In this document: piece by piece, positions 33,096 through 42,547 of the stretch
Layout: every line of letters starts with the position of its first letter
Position numbering within the stretch: the stretch's first letter is position 1
Assembly: GCF_004323735.1 (NCBI RefSeq)
Contig: NZ_CP036455.1
Coordinates: 367,101-431,100, forward strand
Length of the DNA: 64,000 nucleotides
Origin: Streptomonospora litoralis
GTDB lineage: Bacteria; Actinomycetota; Actinomycetes; Streptosporangiales; Streptosporangiaceae
Direction of reading: 5' to 3'
Program-made: the position numbers and the translations under genes
Notes under the pieces: model-generated
The model's input: only the letters and a program-made list of their open reading frames with translations
The model's database searches: none
What the model was told of the DNA's origin: nothing

Positions 33096-33232
33096 ACGTC
33101 TCCGTGCCTGCCCCTGGTCGCGTCCTGCCGCGGGCGGCCGGGCACGATCGCGGCGGCTCGGACGTTTACTGTGGGAAGAGGCCGGGGGCGGTGCCGCCGG
33201 CAGACCATCCGCCACGAGGTTCGGAGCGTTCT

Positions 33233-33535
33233 GTGCTCGGCATCCTGGATATGCTTTGGTGGCTCATCTACGTCGCGATCTTCGTCACCAGCCTGTTCGG
33301 CCTGGTCGACGCGATCCGCACGCCCGGGCAGGCTTTCCCCGCGATGGACAAGCAGACCAAGAAGCTGTGGGTGGGGCTGCTCGCCGTCGCGACGTTCGTC
33401 TCGTTCAGCGCGGTGTTCACCTCAACGCGCTTCCTCGTCTTCATCGCGCTGATCGCTGCGCTCATCTACCTGCTCGACGTCCGCCCCGCCGTCCGCGGAA
33501 TCGGACGCGACCAGGGGCCCCGCGGACGCTGGTAG
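33233..33535 (+). CDS. DUF2516 family membrane protein
   Basis: 100 residues from the GTG at 33233. Three hydrophobic segments: WWLIYVAIFVTSLFGLVDAI, KLWVGLLAVATFVSF and FLVFIALIAALIYLLDVRP. The conserved KQTKKLW and DVRPAVR pieces define DUF2516. Function unknown; widespread in actinomycetes. Its last 114 bp overlap the 3' end of the large minus-strand gene, a tail-to-tail overlap. Confidence 0.88.
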   Translation: MLGILDMLWWLIYVAIFVTSLFGLVDAIRTPGQAFPAMDKQTKKLWVGLLAVATFVSFSAVFTSTRFLVFIALIAALIYLLDVRPAVRGIGRDQGPRGRW

Positions 33536-35980
33536 GCCCTCGCCCGCCGGCGGCGCGGTGCGTTTCCGGGCCTGTGCGGCGGACGCGGACGACGCCGAGT
33601 CTCCCGAGTCCGCCGCGTCGTCGCCGGAGCGTGCGGTCGGCACTGCGGAGTGCGCGGCCGGAGGGGCCGCGGCTCCGCCGTCCTTCGGCCCGGCGCCGAC
33701 CACCGATGCGTCCCCCGCCCCGGTGAGCAGCGCCGTGGCGTGGCGCACCGACTCCGCGTACATCGGATCCCGCGTGTAGTAGGAGTGTCCCAGGATCGGC
33801 GGATACAGCACCTCACCGGGCCGCACCCCGTAGTGGCGCGGATCCGGCAGCGGCTCCGCGTAGCCCACCGCGCGCACGCCGCCGTCGGCCGCGGCGAGCA
33901 CCGGGCCGCCGATCGGGTCGGTGGCCCGCCACAGGTTGCGCCAGTGCGCCGTGCGGATGCGCAGGTCGGTGAACGCCGCCGGGCCGAAGTAGGCCGGGAA
34001 GTAGCACGCGTACAGCCGTGACAGCGGCGCCCCGTGCGTCATCAGCGCCACCCGGTCACGGCAGCGGGCGGGCGCCTGCCACAGCGTCGCCGCGGCGAGG
34101 ACCGACCCCTGGGAGTGGCCCGAGAGCACGATCGCAGTTCCCCGGTCGGTCATGTCGGTGACCCGCGCCACCAGCTGCGGGACCGCCCGTTCGCCGTAGC
34201 ACGGGGGCGCCAGCGGGTGGGCCAGCCGCGGCCAGAACGTGCCGACATCCCACAGCACCCCCACCGCCTGGCGTGTGGGCTTGTCGCGGTATGCGCTGCC
34301 GCCCAGCGCCATCAGCGCCGCCAGGAACCCCCCGCCGAGGAACGAGCCGACTCCCACCAGCACCGTGAGCACCCTCTGCGGCCACCCTGCCGTTACGGCG
34401 GCGGGAGGTCCCATCGCGCTCTCCTGGCCGGGCACCGGTGTGAGCTGCCCGGTCAGCACCGAGTACAGCACCAGCCCGACCAGCGCCGCCACCGGCAGCA
34501 GCAGCGCCGCCAGACAGGCCGGCAGGTACTCGGTGACCGCGCCGAAGGCGCGGGCCCGCGCGATGTCGCGGGTGCGTCCGGCCTCGACCGGGCGGCCGTA
34601 CATCCGCGCCGCCACCCGGGCCTCTCGGCGCGCCCGCCGGCGCAGCGCCACAAGCACCGCACCCGCGCACAGCAGCGCGATCGCGGCCTCCAGGGTGAAG
34701 GCCAGCTGCAGCCAGGAGTAGGCCGCGGCGGGCCGCAGCACGATGCAGCCGCCCGCCTCGGCCCCCGGGTAGTAGCAGCCGCCCAGCCATCCGGCGGCCT
34801 GGTAGACCACGGCCGCCGACAGCGCGCCGCCCAGCAGCGTGCCGAGGATCGCCGCGACCGGCCCCGCCATCCCCGCCAGCGGCACCCGCGTGCGCGAAGC
34901 CATGGCGCGGTGGAGCGCGATCGCCGCGGCAAGCAGCACCGCGCCCAGCACGCACTGGAGGGCGAACAGCGAGTTCAGCAGCGTCGCGTACCCCGGCAGC
35001 GGACCCTCGGCGCTCCAGCCGGGGCGCGGCCACAGGGCATAAGCCAGAGCGGCGATCAGCAGCACCAGCGCGATGTTGCGCAGCAAGCGGCAGGCGGTGT
35101 CGGCCCGCCGCTCCCAGCGCCGCGTGGAGCCCGGCACCACCGTGCCGGCAGCGCTGAGCACGGTGGTCGCCGCCAGCAGGACGGCGATCGGCAGTCCCGC
35201 GGCGGCGCCGCGGATCGACAGTCCGTCGTATTGCAGGGCCGGGGCGGCCAGCAGGAAAGCGACTACACAGACTGCGACCGCGATATGCGCCGAGCGCAGC
35301 CGCGCCGTCTGCGTTGTGCCGTGGCGCCAGAAGTCCGCACCGCTCAGCGGTGCCTGGGCGCGCGGGGCGGGGGTGGGCAGCGCCTCGGTGACGACACCGG
35401 CGGAGCTGCGCTGCGACAGCCACCACAGCAGCGCGATCACCGACAGGGGCAGCAGGGCGCCCGCGGCCGGCGCCCGCGCCGGTTCGGCCAGCGGCAACGG
35501 CGGCGCCGACAGCATGCTCAGTAGCGGGCGCAGCTGGACGCACTCCCGGCCGTACCCGGCGCACTGCCAGCCGGCGAGGTCCATGCCCACGCCCGCCGCG
35601 GCCAGCACCAGCAGCGCCGTCAGGCTAAGCGCCAGCAGCCGGGCCGCCGCGCGGTAGGTGTGCTCGGCGAAGGCCGCCCAGCGCGACGGCGACTCCGCGC
35701 CGCGGGCCGGGCGCATCCAGTAGGCGAGGTTGACCAGCATGAACGGCAGCAGCAGTAGCCACAGCGCGCGCGAGGAGCGCCCCGAGGTCAGCTTGCCCCA
35801 GGCGAAGATCTCGCGGGGCACCCCCGGAACGGTTTCGGTGTCTTCCTTGCGGCGCCACCGGAAGAACCCGGCGAGGGGACCACCGGAGACCCGTACGGCC
35901 GGTTCGACGTCCAGCAGCTCCGCGGCCGCTCCGCCGCTGACTCCGTGTACCCGCAGTTCTACCGCGTGCATCTCCGGCAT
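33422..35980 (-). CDS. Large polytopic membrane protein with lipase-like serine-hydrolase motif
   Basis: 852 residues. An N-terminal cytosolic start with ELRVHGVSGG (about 8-17) is followed by about ten hydrophobic segments (residues about 70-560). A C-terminal hydrolase-like region has VLSGHSQGSVLAAATLW (nucleophile region about residue 620) and TDLRIRTAHWRNLWRATDPI. The G-H-S-Q-G elbow is the alpha/beta-hydrolase nucleophile. A disordered Ala/Pro/Ser tail of about 100 residues closes it. The membrane-plus-hydrolase plan suggests a lipid or ester substrate; this is inferred. The tail overlaps DUF2516 antisense. Confidence 0.75.
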   Translation of the reverse strand: MPEMHAVELRVHGVSGGAAAELLDVEPAVRVSGGPLAGFFRWRRKEDTETVPGVPREIFAWGKLTSGRSSRALWLLLLPFMLVNLAYWMRPARGAESPSRWAAFAEHTYRAAARLLALSLTALLVLAAAGVGMDLAGWQCAGYGRECVQLRPLLSMLSAPPLPLAEPARAPAAGALLPLSVIALLWWLSQRSSAGVVTEALPTPAPRAQAPLSGADFWRHGTTQTARLRSAHIAVAVCVVAFLLAAPALQYDGLSIRGAAAGLPIAVLLAATTVLSAAGTVVPGSTRRWERRADTACRLLRNIALVLLIAALAYALWPRPGWSAEGPLPGYATLLNSLFALQCVLGAVLLAAAIALHRAMASRTRVPLAGMAGPVAAILGTLLGGALSAAVVYQAAGWLGGCYYPGAEAGGCIVLRPAAAYSWLQLAFTLEAAIALLCAGAVLVALRRRARREARVAARMYGRPVEAGRTRDIARARAFGAVTEYLPACLAALLLPVAALVGLVLYSVLTGQLTPVPGQESAMGPPAAVTAGWPQRVLTVLVGVGSFLGGGFLAALMALGGSAYRDKPTRQAVGVLWDVGTFWPRLAHPLAPPCYGERAVPQLVARVTDMTDRGTAIVLSGHSQGSVLAAATLWQAPARCRDRVALMTHGAPLSRLYACYFPAYFGPAAFTDLRIRTAHWRNLWRATDPIGGPVLAAADGGVRAVGYAEPLPDPRHYGVRPGEVLYPPILGHSYYTRDPMYAESVRHATALLTGAGDASVVGAGPKDGGAAAPPAAHSAVPTARSGDDAADSGDSASSASAAQARKRTAPPAGEGLPASAGPLVASDSADGGADVEQVDERSDQRDEDEEAR

Positions 35981-36028
35981 GCCGCAGATTCTCGCACGGA
36001 ACGCCGCCTCCGGGCCGTATGGAGCGGG

Positions 36029-36988
36029 CTAACGCAGCACCGACTCGTCGTCCACGGTCCAGGTGTTGCAGGCCCCCGGGGCCTGCTGCTCCAAGCCGTG
36101 CTCCAGCCACAGCACGCTGTTCTCGGCCGTGCCGTGGGTGCGTTCCTCAGCGGGCGCGTCGGCGCGGTCGGCGGTGGCGGCGGCGTCGTCGAGGATCGCG
36201 TCGACGTCGTCCTCGTCCAACGGGTAGGTGACTTCGACCGAGCCCAGGAAGGCCCCCGCCAGGCAGTTGGCCTGCAGTTCGCTCTTGCGGGTCCAGGCGT
36301 TCTGCTCGACGCGCGTCGGCTCATCGGCGCGCTGGTCGTGGTAGTACTCCAGCAGCCCCGCCTCGCCCTGCACGTGGTGGCCGTATTCGTGGGCCAGCAG
36401 CGACGCGTAGACGGCGCTCCGCTCGTTGCCGCCCCATTTCTCGACGACGTCGCTCGTGCCGATGTAGACGCTTTTGACGGCCCGGCAGTAGAACGCTCCG
36501 GCCGCAGAGGGGTAGTCGCGGCACGGGCTGGATCCGCTCTCGCTCCAGTAGACGCGGCGCGGCGGCTCGAAGGGGATGCCGGCCTCCTCGAACTGCCGTC
36601 CCCAGGCGTCGTCCAGGCAGTCGGTCATCGTGTTCAGGAACCGCTTCATGGACGCGGGTTCGTGGACGTCCAGCTCCGGCGCCGGGCACGGCAGCGGCAT
36701 GAGCGGCCCCGTCGCGTACAGGGGGTTGTCGACCAGGGCCGAGTGCCCGGCGGGGCGCCGGGTGTCGGCCGGCGCGCCGGCGCCGGGAGTACCGGCGAGG
36801 TCGGGGGCCGTCCGGTCGGAGGTGGCGGCGGGGCGGGCGCCGGGCCGACCGGTGTCGTCGGTGGAGATCCAGGTGACGAGGGCCAGCCCCAGTAGCAGGG
36901 CGGCCAGGGCGGCATAAAGCGCCGTCCGGCGGCGGGCTGTGTCGTGGCCGCCCTGGCCGCCGGGGAACCTTCCGGAGTGCGCCCGCAT
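36029..36988 (-). CDS. Neutral zinc metallopeptidase (YpfJ-like), paralogue 1
   Basis: 319 residues. A membrane anchor (about 25-42), a disordered linker, then the catalytic domain with H200-E-Y-G-H204-H in LLAHEYGHHVQGEAG. The downstream ELQANCLAGAFLGSV segment supplies the third zinc ligand, as in the YpfJ/ZmpA-like neutral zinc peptidase family. Paired cysteines (SSPCRDYP, AFYCRAV) suggest an extracytoplasmic fold. Substrate unknown. The adjacent gene on the same strand is a close paralogue. Confidence 0.9.
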   Translation of the reverse strand: MRAHSGRFPGGQGGHDTARRRTALYAALAALLLGLALVTWISTDDTGRPGARPAATSDRTAPDLAGTPGAGAPADTRRPAGHSALVDNPLYATGPLMPLPCPAPELDVHEPASMKRFLNTMTDCLDDAWGRQFEEAGIPFEPPRRVYWSESGSSPCRDYPSAAGAFYCRAVKSVYIGTSDVVEKWGGNERSAVYASLLAHEYGHHVQGEAGLLEYYHDQRADEPTRVEQNAWTRKSELQANCLAGAFLGSVEVTYPLDEDDVDAILDDAAATADRADAPAEERTHGTAENSVLWLEHGLEQQAPGACNTWTVDDESVLR

Positions 36989-37070
36989 GCGCTATCCGCC
37001 GGTCAGCGCAGGCCCGGTCCGGCGGCGGCCGCCGCCCGATCCGCGCTCGTTTCCGTGCTCGTGCAGATAT

Positions 37071-38141
37071 TCAATCGACCAGCTCCTCCCGCGCCTCCCA
37101 GGTGTTGCACGCCGCAGGATCGCCGCGGTCCATACCGTGGGCGGTCCACATCCGGCCGCTTGCGGGCGAGCCGTGTGTGCGCTCGCTCGGGTCGAAGTCG
37201 CCGCGCCGCTCGGCGTCGGCCAGGATGTTGGCGTGCTCCTCCGAACCGATCGGGTAGCTCTCGGCCACCGCCCCCAGGAACAGACCACCCAGGCAGTTGG
37301 CCTGCAGCTCGCTGCGCCGGGTGAGCCGGTCCTTGGCCGAGCCGTCGTCCTCGGCGGCCCGCACGCCGTGGAAGCGGTCGAGCAGGCCCGCCTCGCCCTG
37401 GACGTGGTGGGCGTACTCGTGGCTGAGCAGGAACGTGTAGGCCTCGGGGTGCTTGCTCTCGGCGGAGTTCTCCACAATGTCCTCAATACCCAGATAAAGC
37501 CCTTCGTTCGCCTGGCAGTAGAAAGCGGCCGTCCCCGCGGTGGGAAAATCGCCGCACGGGCTCTGGCCCGCGGTGTACCAGTAGATGCGGCTGGGCGCGT
37601 CGAACTCCAGGCCGGTGCCGGCGAACTGCTTGCGCCAAGCGGTGTCGAGGCAGGTGGTCAACTCGTGCAGGAAGTCCTCCATCGACGCCGGGTCGTCGGC
37701 GTCGAGTTCGGGCGCCGGGCAGGTGACTTGCGTCATCGCCCCGCTGGCGTAGAGGGGATTGCCGGTGAGGGAGTCCGTACCGGTGTCCCCGGGCGCGGAC
37801 CGCTCGGCCGAGACGGGGGCGGCACCCGGTGGGTCGCCGGCGGCGACCGGACCGGCGTGGGCCGGCGCACCGAACATCGCTGAAACGCTGATGAAGGCGG
37901 CGAATCCGGTGGCGCTCAGACCGGTGAGCAGCACTAGCAGGACACCCAGGCTCAGCCGCTGCCGCGGTCGGCGGGCGTAGGGCGGGAGTGCGTAGGCGCT
38001 GCCCTCGTCCGCCCGGCGGCGGACGGCGGTCGCCCTTCTGCGTGCGGCCAAGCGCCGTGCCACCTCCCCCTCGATGCCGGTTCGTCGCGCGGACAGTGCT
38101 TTGCAGGCCCCCATGAAGATTATGCCGGTCCGCAGTGACAT
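37071..38141 (-). CDS. Neutral zinc metallopeptidase (YpfJ-like), paralogue 2
   Basis: 356 residues, same plan as its neighbour. A longer Arg-rich N-terminus, a membrane helix (about 65-90), a linker, then LLSHEYAHHVQGEAG (zinc site from H241) and ELQANCLGGLFLGAV. NPLYASGAMTQVTCPAPELD parallels NPLYATGPLMPLPCPAPELD in paralogue 1, showing a tandem duplication. The start is uncertain; ATG 38114 is a shorter option. A divergent DUF2207 gene begins 72 bp away. Confidence 0.88.
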   Translation of the reverse strand: MSLRTGIIFMGACKALSARRTGIEGEVARRLAARRRATAVRRRADEGSAYALPPYARRPRQRLSLGVLLVLLTGLSATGFAAFISVSAMFGAPAHAGPVAAGDPPGAAPVSAERSAPGDTGTDSLTGNPLYASGAMTQVTCPAPELDADDPASMEDFLHELTTCLDTAWRKQFAGTGLEFDAPSRIYWYTAGQSPCGDFPTAGTAAFYCQANEGLYLGIEDIVENSAESKHPEAYTFLLSHEYAHHVQGEAGLLDRFHGVRAAEDDGSAKDRLTRRSELQANCLGGLFLGAVAESYPIGSEEHANILADAERRGDFDPSERTHGSPASGRMWTAHGMDRGDPAACNTWEAREELVD

Positions 38142-38213
38142 ATGCAGGTCGAGACCGGTTTCGGCCGATCACTCTTACCGCCGGGACAACGCCGAACGAT
38201 AGGCTCTCACGTC

Positions 38214-40007
38214 ATGTGGCGGGTTGGAATCGCACGGGCGGCGGCCGCGGCCGGGGCCCTCATCGCGCTGTCCGCAGCCGCGTCCGCACCGGTGGGCGCG
38301 CATCCGGCGGCCGCGGCGCAGGGCGACTCCTCGCCCTCCGTCGCCGCGTCGCTGCCCGCCTCGGTTCCCGACGACGGCGCGAACCGCGGAACCACCAACG
38401 CCATCCGGCTGAACCTCGACGAAAAGGGCGTCCTGCACGCCGAGGAGTCCATCTCCTTCGGCCAGGACCCGCCGGAGGAGTTCGTCCGCACGTTCTCCGT
38501 GCGCGAGTCCTATGACGCCGACCACAGCCGCATCTACAAGATCGAACGCATATCGGCCGTCGACGGCAGCGGCCGCGACGTGCCCGTTTCCACCGACAAG
38601 GGTGGCGGCACCCTCGACATGCGGATGGACACCGCGGGCCGCTCCGAGGTGGTGCTGCGCTACACCGTCCGCGGCGCCGTGGACCCCGTGGGCGACGGCA
38701 CCGAGCTGGAATGGACCGCCGTCGGCGGCTACAGCCGGACCGTCGCCGAGACCACCGTCGTGGTCGACGCGGCCGTCCCGCCGGTGGCGCTGTCCTGCAC
38801 CGCGGGCGAGGCGCGCAGCTCCATCTACTGCACCTCCTCCGACATGGGCGGGCACCGGGCGGTGCTGGCCCGCTTCCTGCAGACCGACATGAACCCGGGG
38901 GAGGCCCTCCGCATCGTCGTGGGCTACCCCGCCGGCGCCATCGGCGGCGAGGCGATCGTCGAACGCGACTGGTCGGTGCAGACGGCCTTCGCCATCACGC
39001 CGCTCACCGCCACCGTCTTCGGGCTGCTGCTGCTGGTGCCGGTGGGCGTGCTGGTGGCGCTCATCCGCATCCGCGGACGGGACGAGCGCACGCTGCGCAC
39101 CGAGGCCGCCGCCGGCGACAGCGCTCCCGTCGACGCCTCGGGCCCCGGTGCGGACGGCATCCGCTTCAAACCGCCCGACGACGTCCACCCCGGCCAGATC
39201 GGCACCCTGATCGACGAGCAGGCGGACGTCGTCGACATCACCGCCACCGTCGTCGACCTGGCCGTGCGCGGCCATCTCACCATCCGGGAACTGCCGCACG
39301 CGCAGTACTCGGCCACCGACTGGCGCCTCGACAAGCTTCCGCCGCCCGCCGACGACGAACTGCTGCCCTACGAGCGGATGCTGCTCGACGCCCTCTTCCA
39401 CAACGGCGACCAGGCCAAGGTCTCCGAACTGGGCCACAGCGGCTTCCCCGCACGGCTCTCGGCGGTCCGCGAAGAGCTGTACCGCGACATGGTGCGGCTG
39501 AAGTGGTTCGCCTACCGGCCCAACCTGGAGCGCAACCGCTGGGCCACCGCCGGGATCGGCATCACCGTGCTGGGTGTGGTGCTGACGACGGTGCTGGCGG
39601 TGTTCACCGAGGCCGCCTTCACCGCCCTGGCGGTGATCATCGCCGGCGCGGCCGTGACCGTGGGCGCCCAGTTCATGCCCGCCAAGACGCGGCAGGGCAG
39701 TGTGGTCTTCGCGCACACTTTGGGCTTCCGCTCCTACCTGCTCAGCGCCGACGCCGAGGACGTTCCGCAGCGGCACCGAGTGAGCCTGTTCTCCCGCTAC
39801 CTGCCCTACGCGATCATCTTCGACAACGTCGAGCGGTGGGCGGCCGTTCTGGCCTCGGCGGGAAGCGAAGGCGCGGCCGACGGCCTGCCCTGGTACATAG
39901 GCCCCGACGACTGGCGGCTGCAGGACTTCGCGGACTCCATCAAGACCTTCGCGCTCACGCTTACCGGCGTGATCTCCAACACGCGGCAGTTCCGCACGCT
40001 GAACTGA
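38214..40007 (+). CDS. DUF2207 domain-containing membrane protein
   Basis: 597 residues. A signal peptide (about 1-36, ending AHPAAAA) is followed by an exported beta-rich DUF2207 domain (about 60-245). Then come one membrane helix (about 258-285), a cytosolic region with a winged-helix-like segment (LPYERMLLDALFHNGDQAKV), two more helices (about 440-480), and a C-terminal segment with YLPYAIIFDNVERWAAVLA. DUF2207 proteins are widespread in actinobacteria and have no proven function. The ATG is chosen because it opens the signal peptide. Confidence 0.85.
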   Translation: MWRVGIARAAAAAGALIALSAAASAPVGAHPAAAAQGDSSPSVAASLPASVPDDGANRGTTNAIRLNLDEKGVLHAEESISFGQDPPEEFVRTFSVRESYDADHSRIYKIERISAVDGSGRDVPVSTDKGGGTLDMRMDTAGRSEVVLRYTVRGAVDPVGDGTELEWTAVGGYSRTVAETTVVVDAAVPPVALSCTAGEARSSIYCTSSDMGGHRAVLARFLQTDMNPGEALRIVVGYPAGAIGGEAIVERDWSVQTAFAITPLTATVFGLLLLVPVGVLVALIRIRGRDERTLRTEAAAGDSAPVDASGPGADGIRFKPPDDVHPGQIGTLIDEQADVVDITATVVDLAVRGHLTIRELPHAQYSATDWRLDKLPPPADDELLPYERMLLDALFHNGDQAKVSELGHSGFPARLSAVREELYRDMVRLKWFAYRPNLERNRWATAGIGITVLGVVLTTVLAVFTEAAFTALAVIIAGAAVTVGAQFMPAKTRQGSVVFAHTLGFRSYLLSADAEDVPQRHRVSLFSRYLPYAIIFDNVERWAAVLASAGSEGAADGLPWYIGPDDWRLQDFADSIKTFALTLTGVISNTRQFRTLN

Positions 40008-40088
40008 AGGCTCTGCAGGCCCTGAAGGCGGGGACACATCGGCCGCGCCCGGCCTGGCCGGGGCGGTCGCCAACGTAGGGAGGAACGC

Positions 40089-40514
40089 ATGCGGGCGGTT
40101 CTGCAGCGGGTCGCGCACGCTTCGGTGACCGTCGGGGACGAGGTCGTCGGCGAGATCACCGGGCCGGGGCTGCTAGCCCTGGTCGGGGTCACCCACACCG
40201 ACACCGCGGCCGAGGCCGGGCGCCTTGCCGCCAAGATGTGGGGCCTACGCATCCTCGACGGCGAGGCGTCGTGCTCGGACATCGGCGCACCGCTGCTGGT
40301 CGTCAGCCAGTTCACCCTCTACGGCGACGCGCGCAAAGGCCGCCGGCCGACCTGGCAGGCGGCGGCGCCGGGGCCCGTCGCCGAACCGCTCGTCGACACC
40401 GTCGTCGAGGAGCTGCGCGGCCTCGGCGCCCACGTCGCGACCGGCGTGTTCGGGGCGCAGATGTCGGTGGCGCTGACCAACGAAGGGCCGTTCACCGTCG
40501 TCGTCGAGGTGTGA
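40089..40514 (+). CDS. dtd: D-aminoacyl-tRNA deacylase
   Basis: 141 residues, the normal length. It removes D-amino acids (and glycine from tRNA-Ala) from mischarged t[19 protein letters not shown] and the terminal [12 protein letters not shown] with its cross-subunit Gly-Pro motif are the two signature sequences. AGGGAGGAA precedes the ATG. It is convergent with the response-regulator gene, 33 bp from its stop. Confidence 0.96.
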   Translation: MRAVLQRVAHASVTVGDEVVGEITGPGLLALVGVTHTDTAAEAGRLAAKMWGLRILDGEASCSDIGAPLLVVSQFTLYGDARKGRRPTWQAAAPGPVAEPLVDTVVEELRGLGAHVATGVFGAQMSVALTNEGPFTVVVEV

Positions 40515-40547
40515 ACGGCCTCCGCCGATTCGCGGCGGCCGCGGACG

Positions 40548-41249
40548 CTACTCCTCGGCCGCCCCCGTCACCGGCTCGAACTTGTAGCCCAGTCCGCGCA
40601 CGGTCACTATGAACTCCGGGTTGCCGGGGTCGGCCTCGATCTTCGCCCGCAGCCGCTTGACGTGCACGTCCAGGGTCTTGGTGTCGCCCACGTAGTCGGC
40701 GCCCCAGACGCGGTCGATGAGCTGCATGCGGGTCAGCACCCGTCCGGCGTTGCGCAGCAGCACCTCCAGCAGCTCGAACTCCTTGAGGGGAAGCTGGATG
40801 CTGTCGCCGCGCACCGTCACCACGTGCCGCTCCACGTCCATCCGCACCGGACCGGCCTCCAGCGCCGTGGGCAGCAGCGCCTCGTCCTCGCCGCGCCGGC
40901 GCAGCACGGCGCGGATCCGGGCGACCAGCTCGCGGGAGGAGAACGGCTTGGTCACGTAGTCGTCGGCGCCCAGTTCCAGGCCGACGACCTTGTCGATCTC
41001 GCTGTCCTTGGCCGTCAGCATGATGACCGGGACGTTGGACTTCTGCCGCAGCGTCCGGCACACCTCGGTGCCGGGTAGGCCGGGCAGCATCAGATCGAGC
41101 AGTACCAGGTCGGCCCCGGTCCGGTCGAAAGCCTCCAACGCCACCGTTCCGGTCTGTGCGACCGCGACCTCGAACCCTTCCTTGCGCAGCATGTACGAGA
41201 GGGCATCGCTGTAGGATTCCTCGTCCTCAACGACGAGTACACGCGTCAC
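40548..41249 (-). CDS. regX3: OmpR-type response regulator (RegX3/PhoP-like)
   Basis: 233 residues. Receiver domain with the phospho-acceptor D52 in LVLLDLMLPG and the conserved K101 in YVTKPFSS. The winged-helix effector domain ends RVWGADYVGDTKTLDVHVKR and VRGLGYKFEP. Adjacent kinase and phoU genes identify it as the phosphate-response regulator, called PhoP in Streptomyces and RegX3 in mycobacteria. Its start overlaps the kinase stop by 4 bp. Probably a global regulator of phosphate uptake. Confidence 0.93.
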   Translation of the reverse strand: MTRVLVVEDEESYSDALSYMLRKEGFEVAVAQTGTVALEAFDRTGADLVLLDLMLPGLPGTEVCRTLRQKSNVPVIMLTAKDSEIDKVVGLELGADDYVTKPFSSRELVARIRAVLRRRGEDEALLPTALEAGPVRMDVERHVVTVRGDSIQLPLKEFELLEVLLRNAGRVLTRMQLIDRVWGADYVGDTKTLDVHVKRLRAKIEADPGNPEFIVTVRGLGYKFEPVTGAAEE

Positions 41250-42424
41250 TGTGCTGCCTCCTGATTTGATCTTTCACCGGGGCCGGGACGCTCCCGGGTC
41301 TGGGCGTCGGGCAGACGCAACGTGAACGTCGAGCCCGAGCCCTCCTTGCTCCACACCGTGACTTCGCCGCGGTGGTGGGTCATGATGTGCTTTACGATCG
41401 CGAGCCCCAGTCCGGTCCCGCCGGTGGCGCGGCTGCGCGCGGCGTCGACACGGTAGAAGCGCTCGAAGATGCGTTCCAGGTCCTGGGCGGGGATCCCGAT
41501 CCCCTGGTCCGCCACGCTGATCTCCACCATGTCGTCGGCGGCCTCCACCGAGATCGACACCCGCGTGCGTTCGGGACTATAGGCGACGGCGTTGGCGACG
41601 AGGTTGCGCATGGCGGTGACCAGCAAGCCCTCGTCACCCAGCACGACGGCACCCTCGGTGCCGCTGGCGACGAGTTCGATCTCCTTGGTCTCCGCGGCGG
41701 TCCGGACGAAGTCCATGGCCTCGTCGACCACCACCTCGACGGGGACGCGGTCGGGATCGGCCATCGGCTCGGCGCCCTGGATGCGGGACAGCGTGATGAG
41801 GTCCTGGATGACGCTCGTCAGCCGGGCCGACTCCTGCTGCATCCTGCCGGTGAAGCGGCGCACCGCCTCGGGGTCGTCGCTGGCGTCCGCGATGGTCTCG
41901 GCGAGCAGGGACAGCGCGCCGACGGGGGTTTTGAGCTCGTGGCTGATATTGGCCACGAAATCGCGGCGGACCGCCTCGACACGGCGGCGCTCGGTCTGGT
42001 CCTCGGCCAGCACCAGCACCAGACCGGTGCCTCCCAGCGGCGCCACTCGAACAGCGAACGAGGTGGAGTCGGGGCCGAATTTGCGGACCGCGACCTCGAT
42101 CTCGGTCTCGCGGATGACGCCGTCGCGGCGCACCTGCCGGGCCAGCGCCAGCAGGTCGCTGATGACCAGCTCCTCGCCGCGCACGATCCCGTAGGCGCGC
42201 GCTGCGGAACTGGCCCGCAGCACGCGGTCGGCCGGGTCGAGGACGACCGCGGAGGACGGCAGGGCCGCCAGCACCTCGGCGATCCCCGCCGGCAGCTCCG
42301 TTTGCCGCGGCGGCTCCTGGGCACGTCTTCCGCCCGACTCGCTGATGCGGAACGCCAGGCCCGCCGCGACACCTGTCACGAGGCCGACGAGTCCCGCGAT
42401 AGCGGCGAGCAGTTCTCCTTGCAC
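41246..42424 (-). CDS. senX3: Phosphate-sensing histidine kinase (SenX3/PhoR-like)
   Basis: 392 residues. One or two N-terminal membrane helices, a PAS-like region (VLAALPSSAVVLDPADRVLR), and the HisKA box with H162 in VANISHELKTPVGALS. The ATPase domain has the N box (NLVANAVAYS) and G boxes (VADQGIGIPAQDLERIFERF, GTGLGLAIVKHI). Together with the downstream regulator and the divergent phoU gene it forms the phosphate two-component locus. The ATG at 42424 directly precedes the first helix. Confidence 0.93.
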   Translation of the reverse strand: MQGELLAAIAGLVGLVTGVAAGLAFRISESGGRRAQEPPRQTELPAGIAEVLAALPSSAVVLDPADRVLRASSAARAYGIVRGEELVISDLLALARQVRRDGVIRETEIEVAVRKFGPDSTSFAVRVAPLGGTGLVLVLAEDQTERRRVEAVRRDFVANISHELKTPVGALSLLAETIADASDDPEAVRRFTGRMQQESARLTSVIQDLITLSRIQGAEPMADPDRVPVEVVVDEAMDFVRTAAETKEIELVASGTEGAVVLGDEGLLVTAMRNLVANAVAYSPERTRVSISVEAADDMVEISVADQGIGIPAQDLERIFERFYRVDAARSRATGGTGLGLAIVKHIMTHHRGEVTVWSKEGSGSTFTLRLPDAQTRERPGPGERSNQEAAQ

Positions 42425-42495
42425 GCTTCGATCGTAAGCTGCGGATGCGCTGCTTTACCCTGCTGACCACGGCTTACAACCGAGGTTCTGTGATT

Positions 42496-42528
42496 GTTCA
42501 CCGATGATTCCGGAATGATTCAGCTACG
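42496..42528. promoter_or_regulatory. Candidate PHO-box direct repeats
   Basis: Three consecutive 11-nt units, GTTCACCGATG, ATTCCGGAATG and ATTCAGCTACG, start at 42496, 42507 and 42518. The first matches the GTTCACC core of Streptomyces PhoP boxes and the others keep parts of it (xTTC). They lie in the 123-bp gap between the divergent kinase and phoU genes, where PhoP binding controls both directions in Streptomyces. Confidence 0.5.
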
Positions 42529-42547
42529 AACTGGGACGATGTGAACC

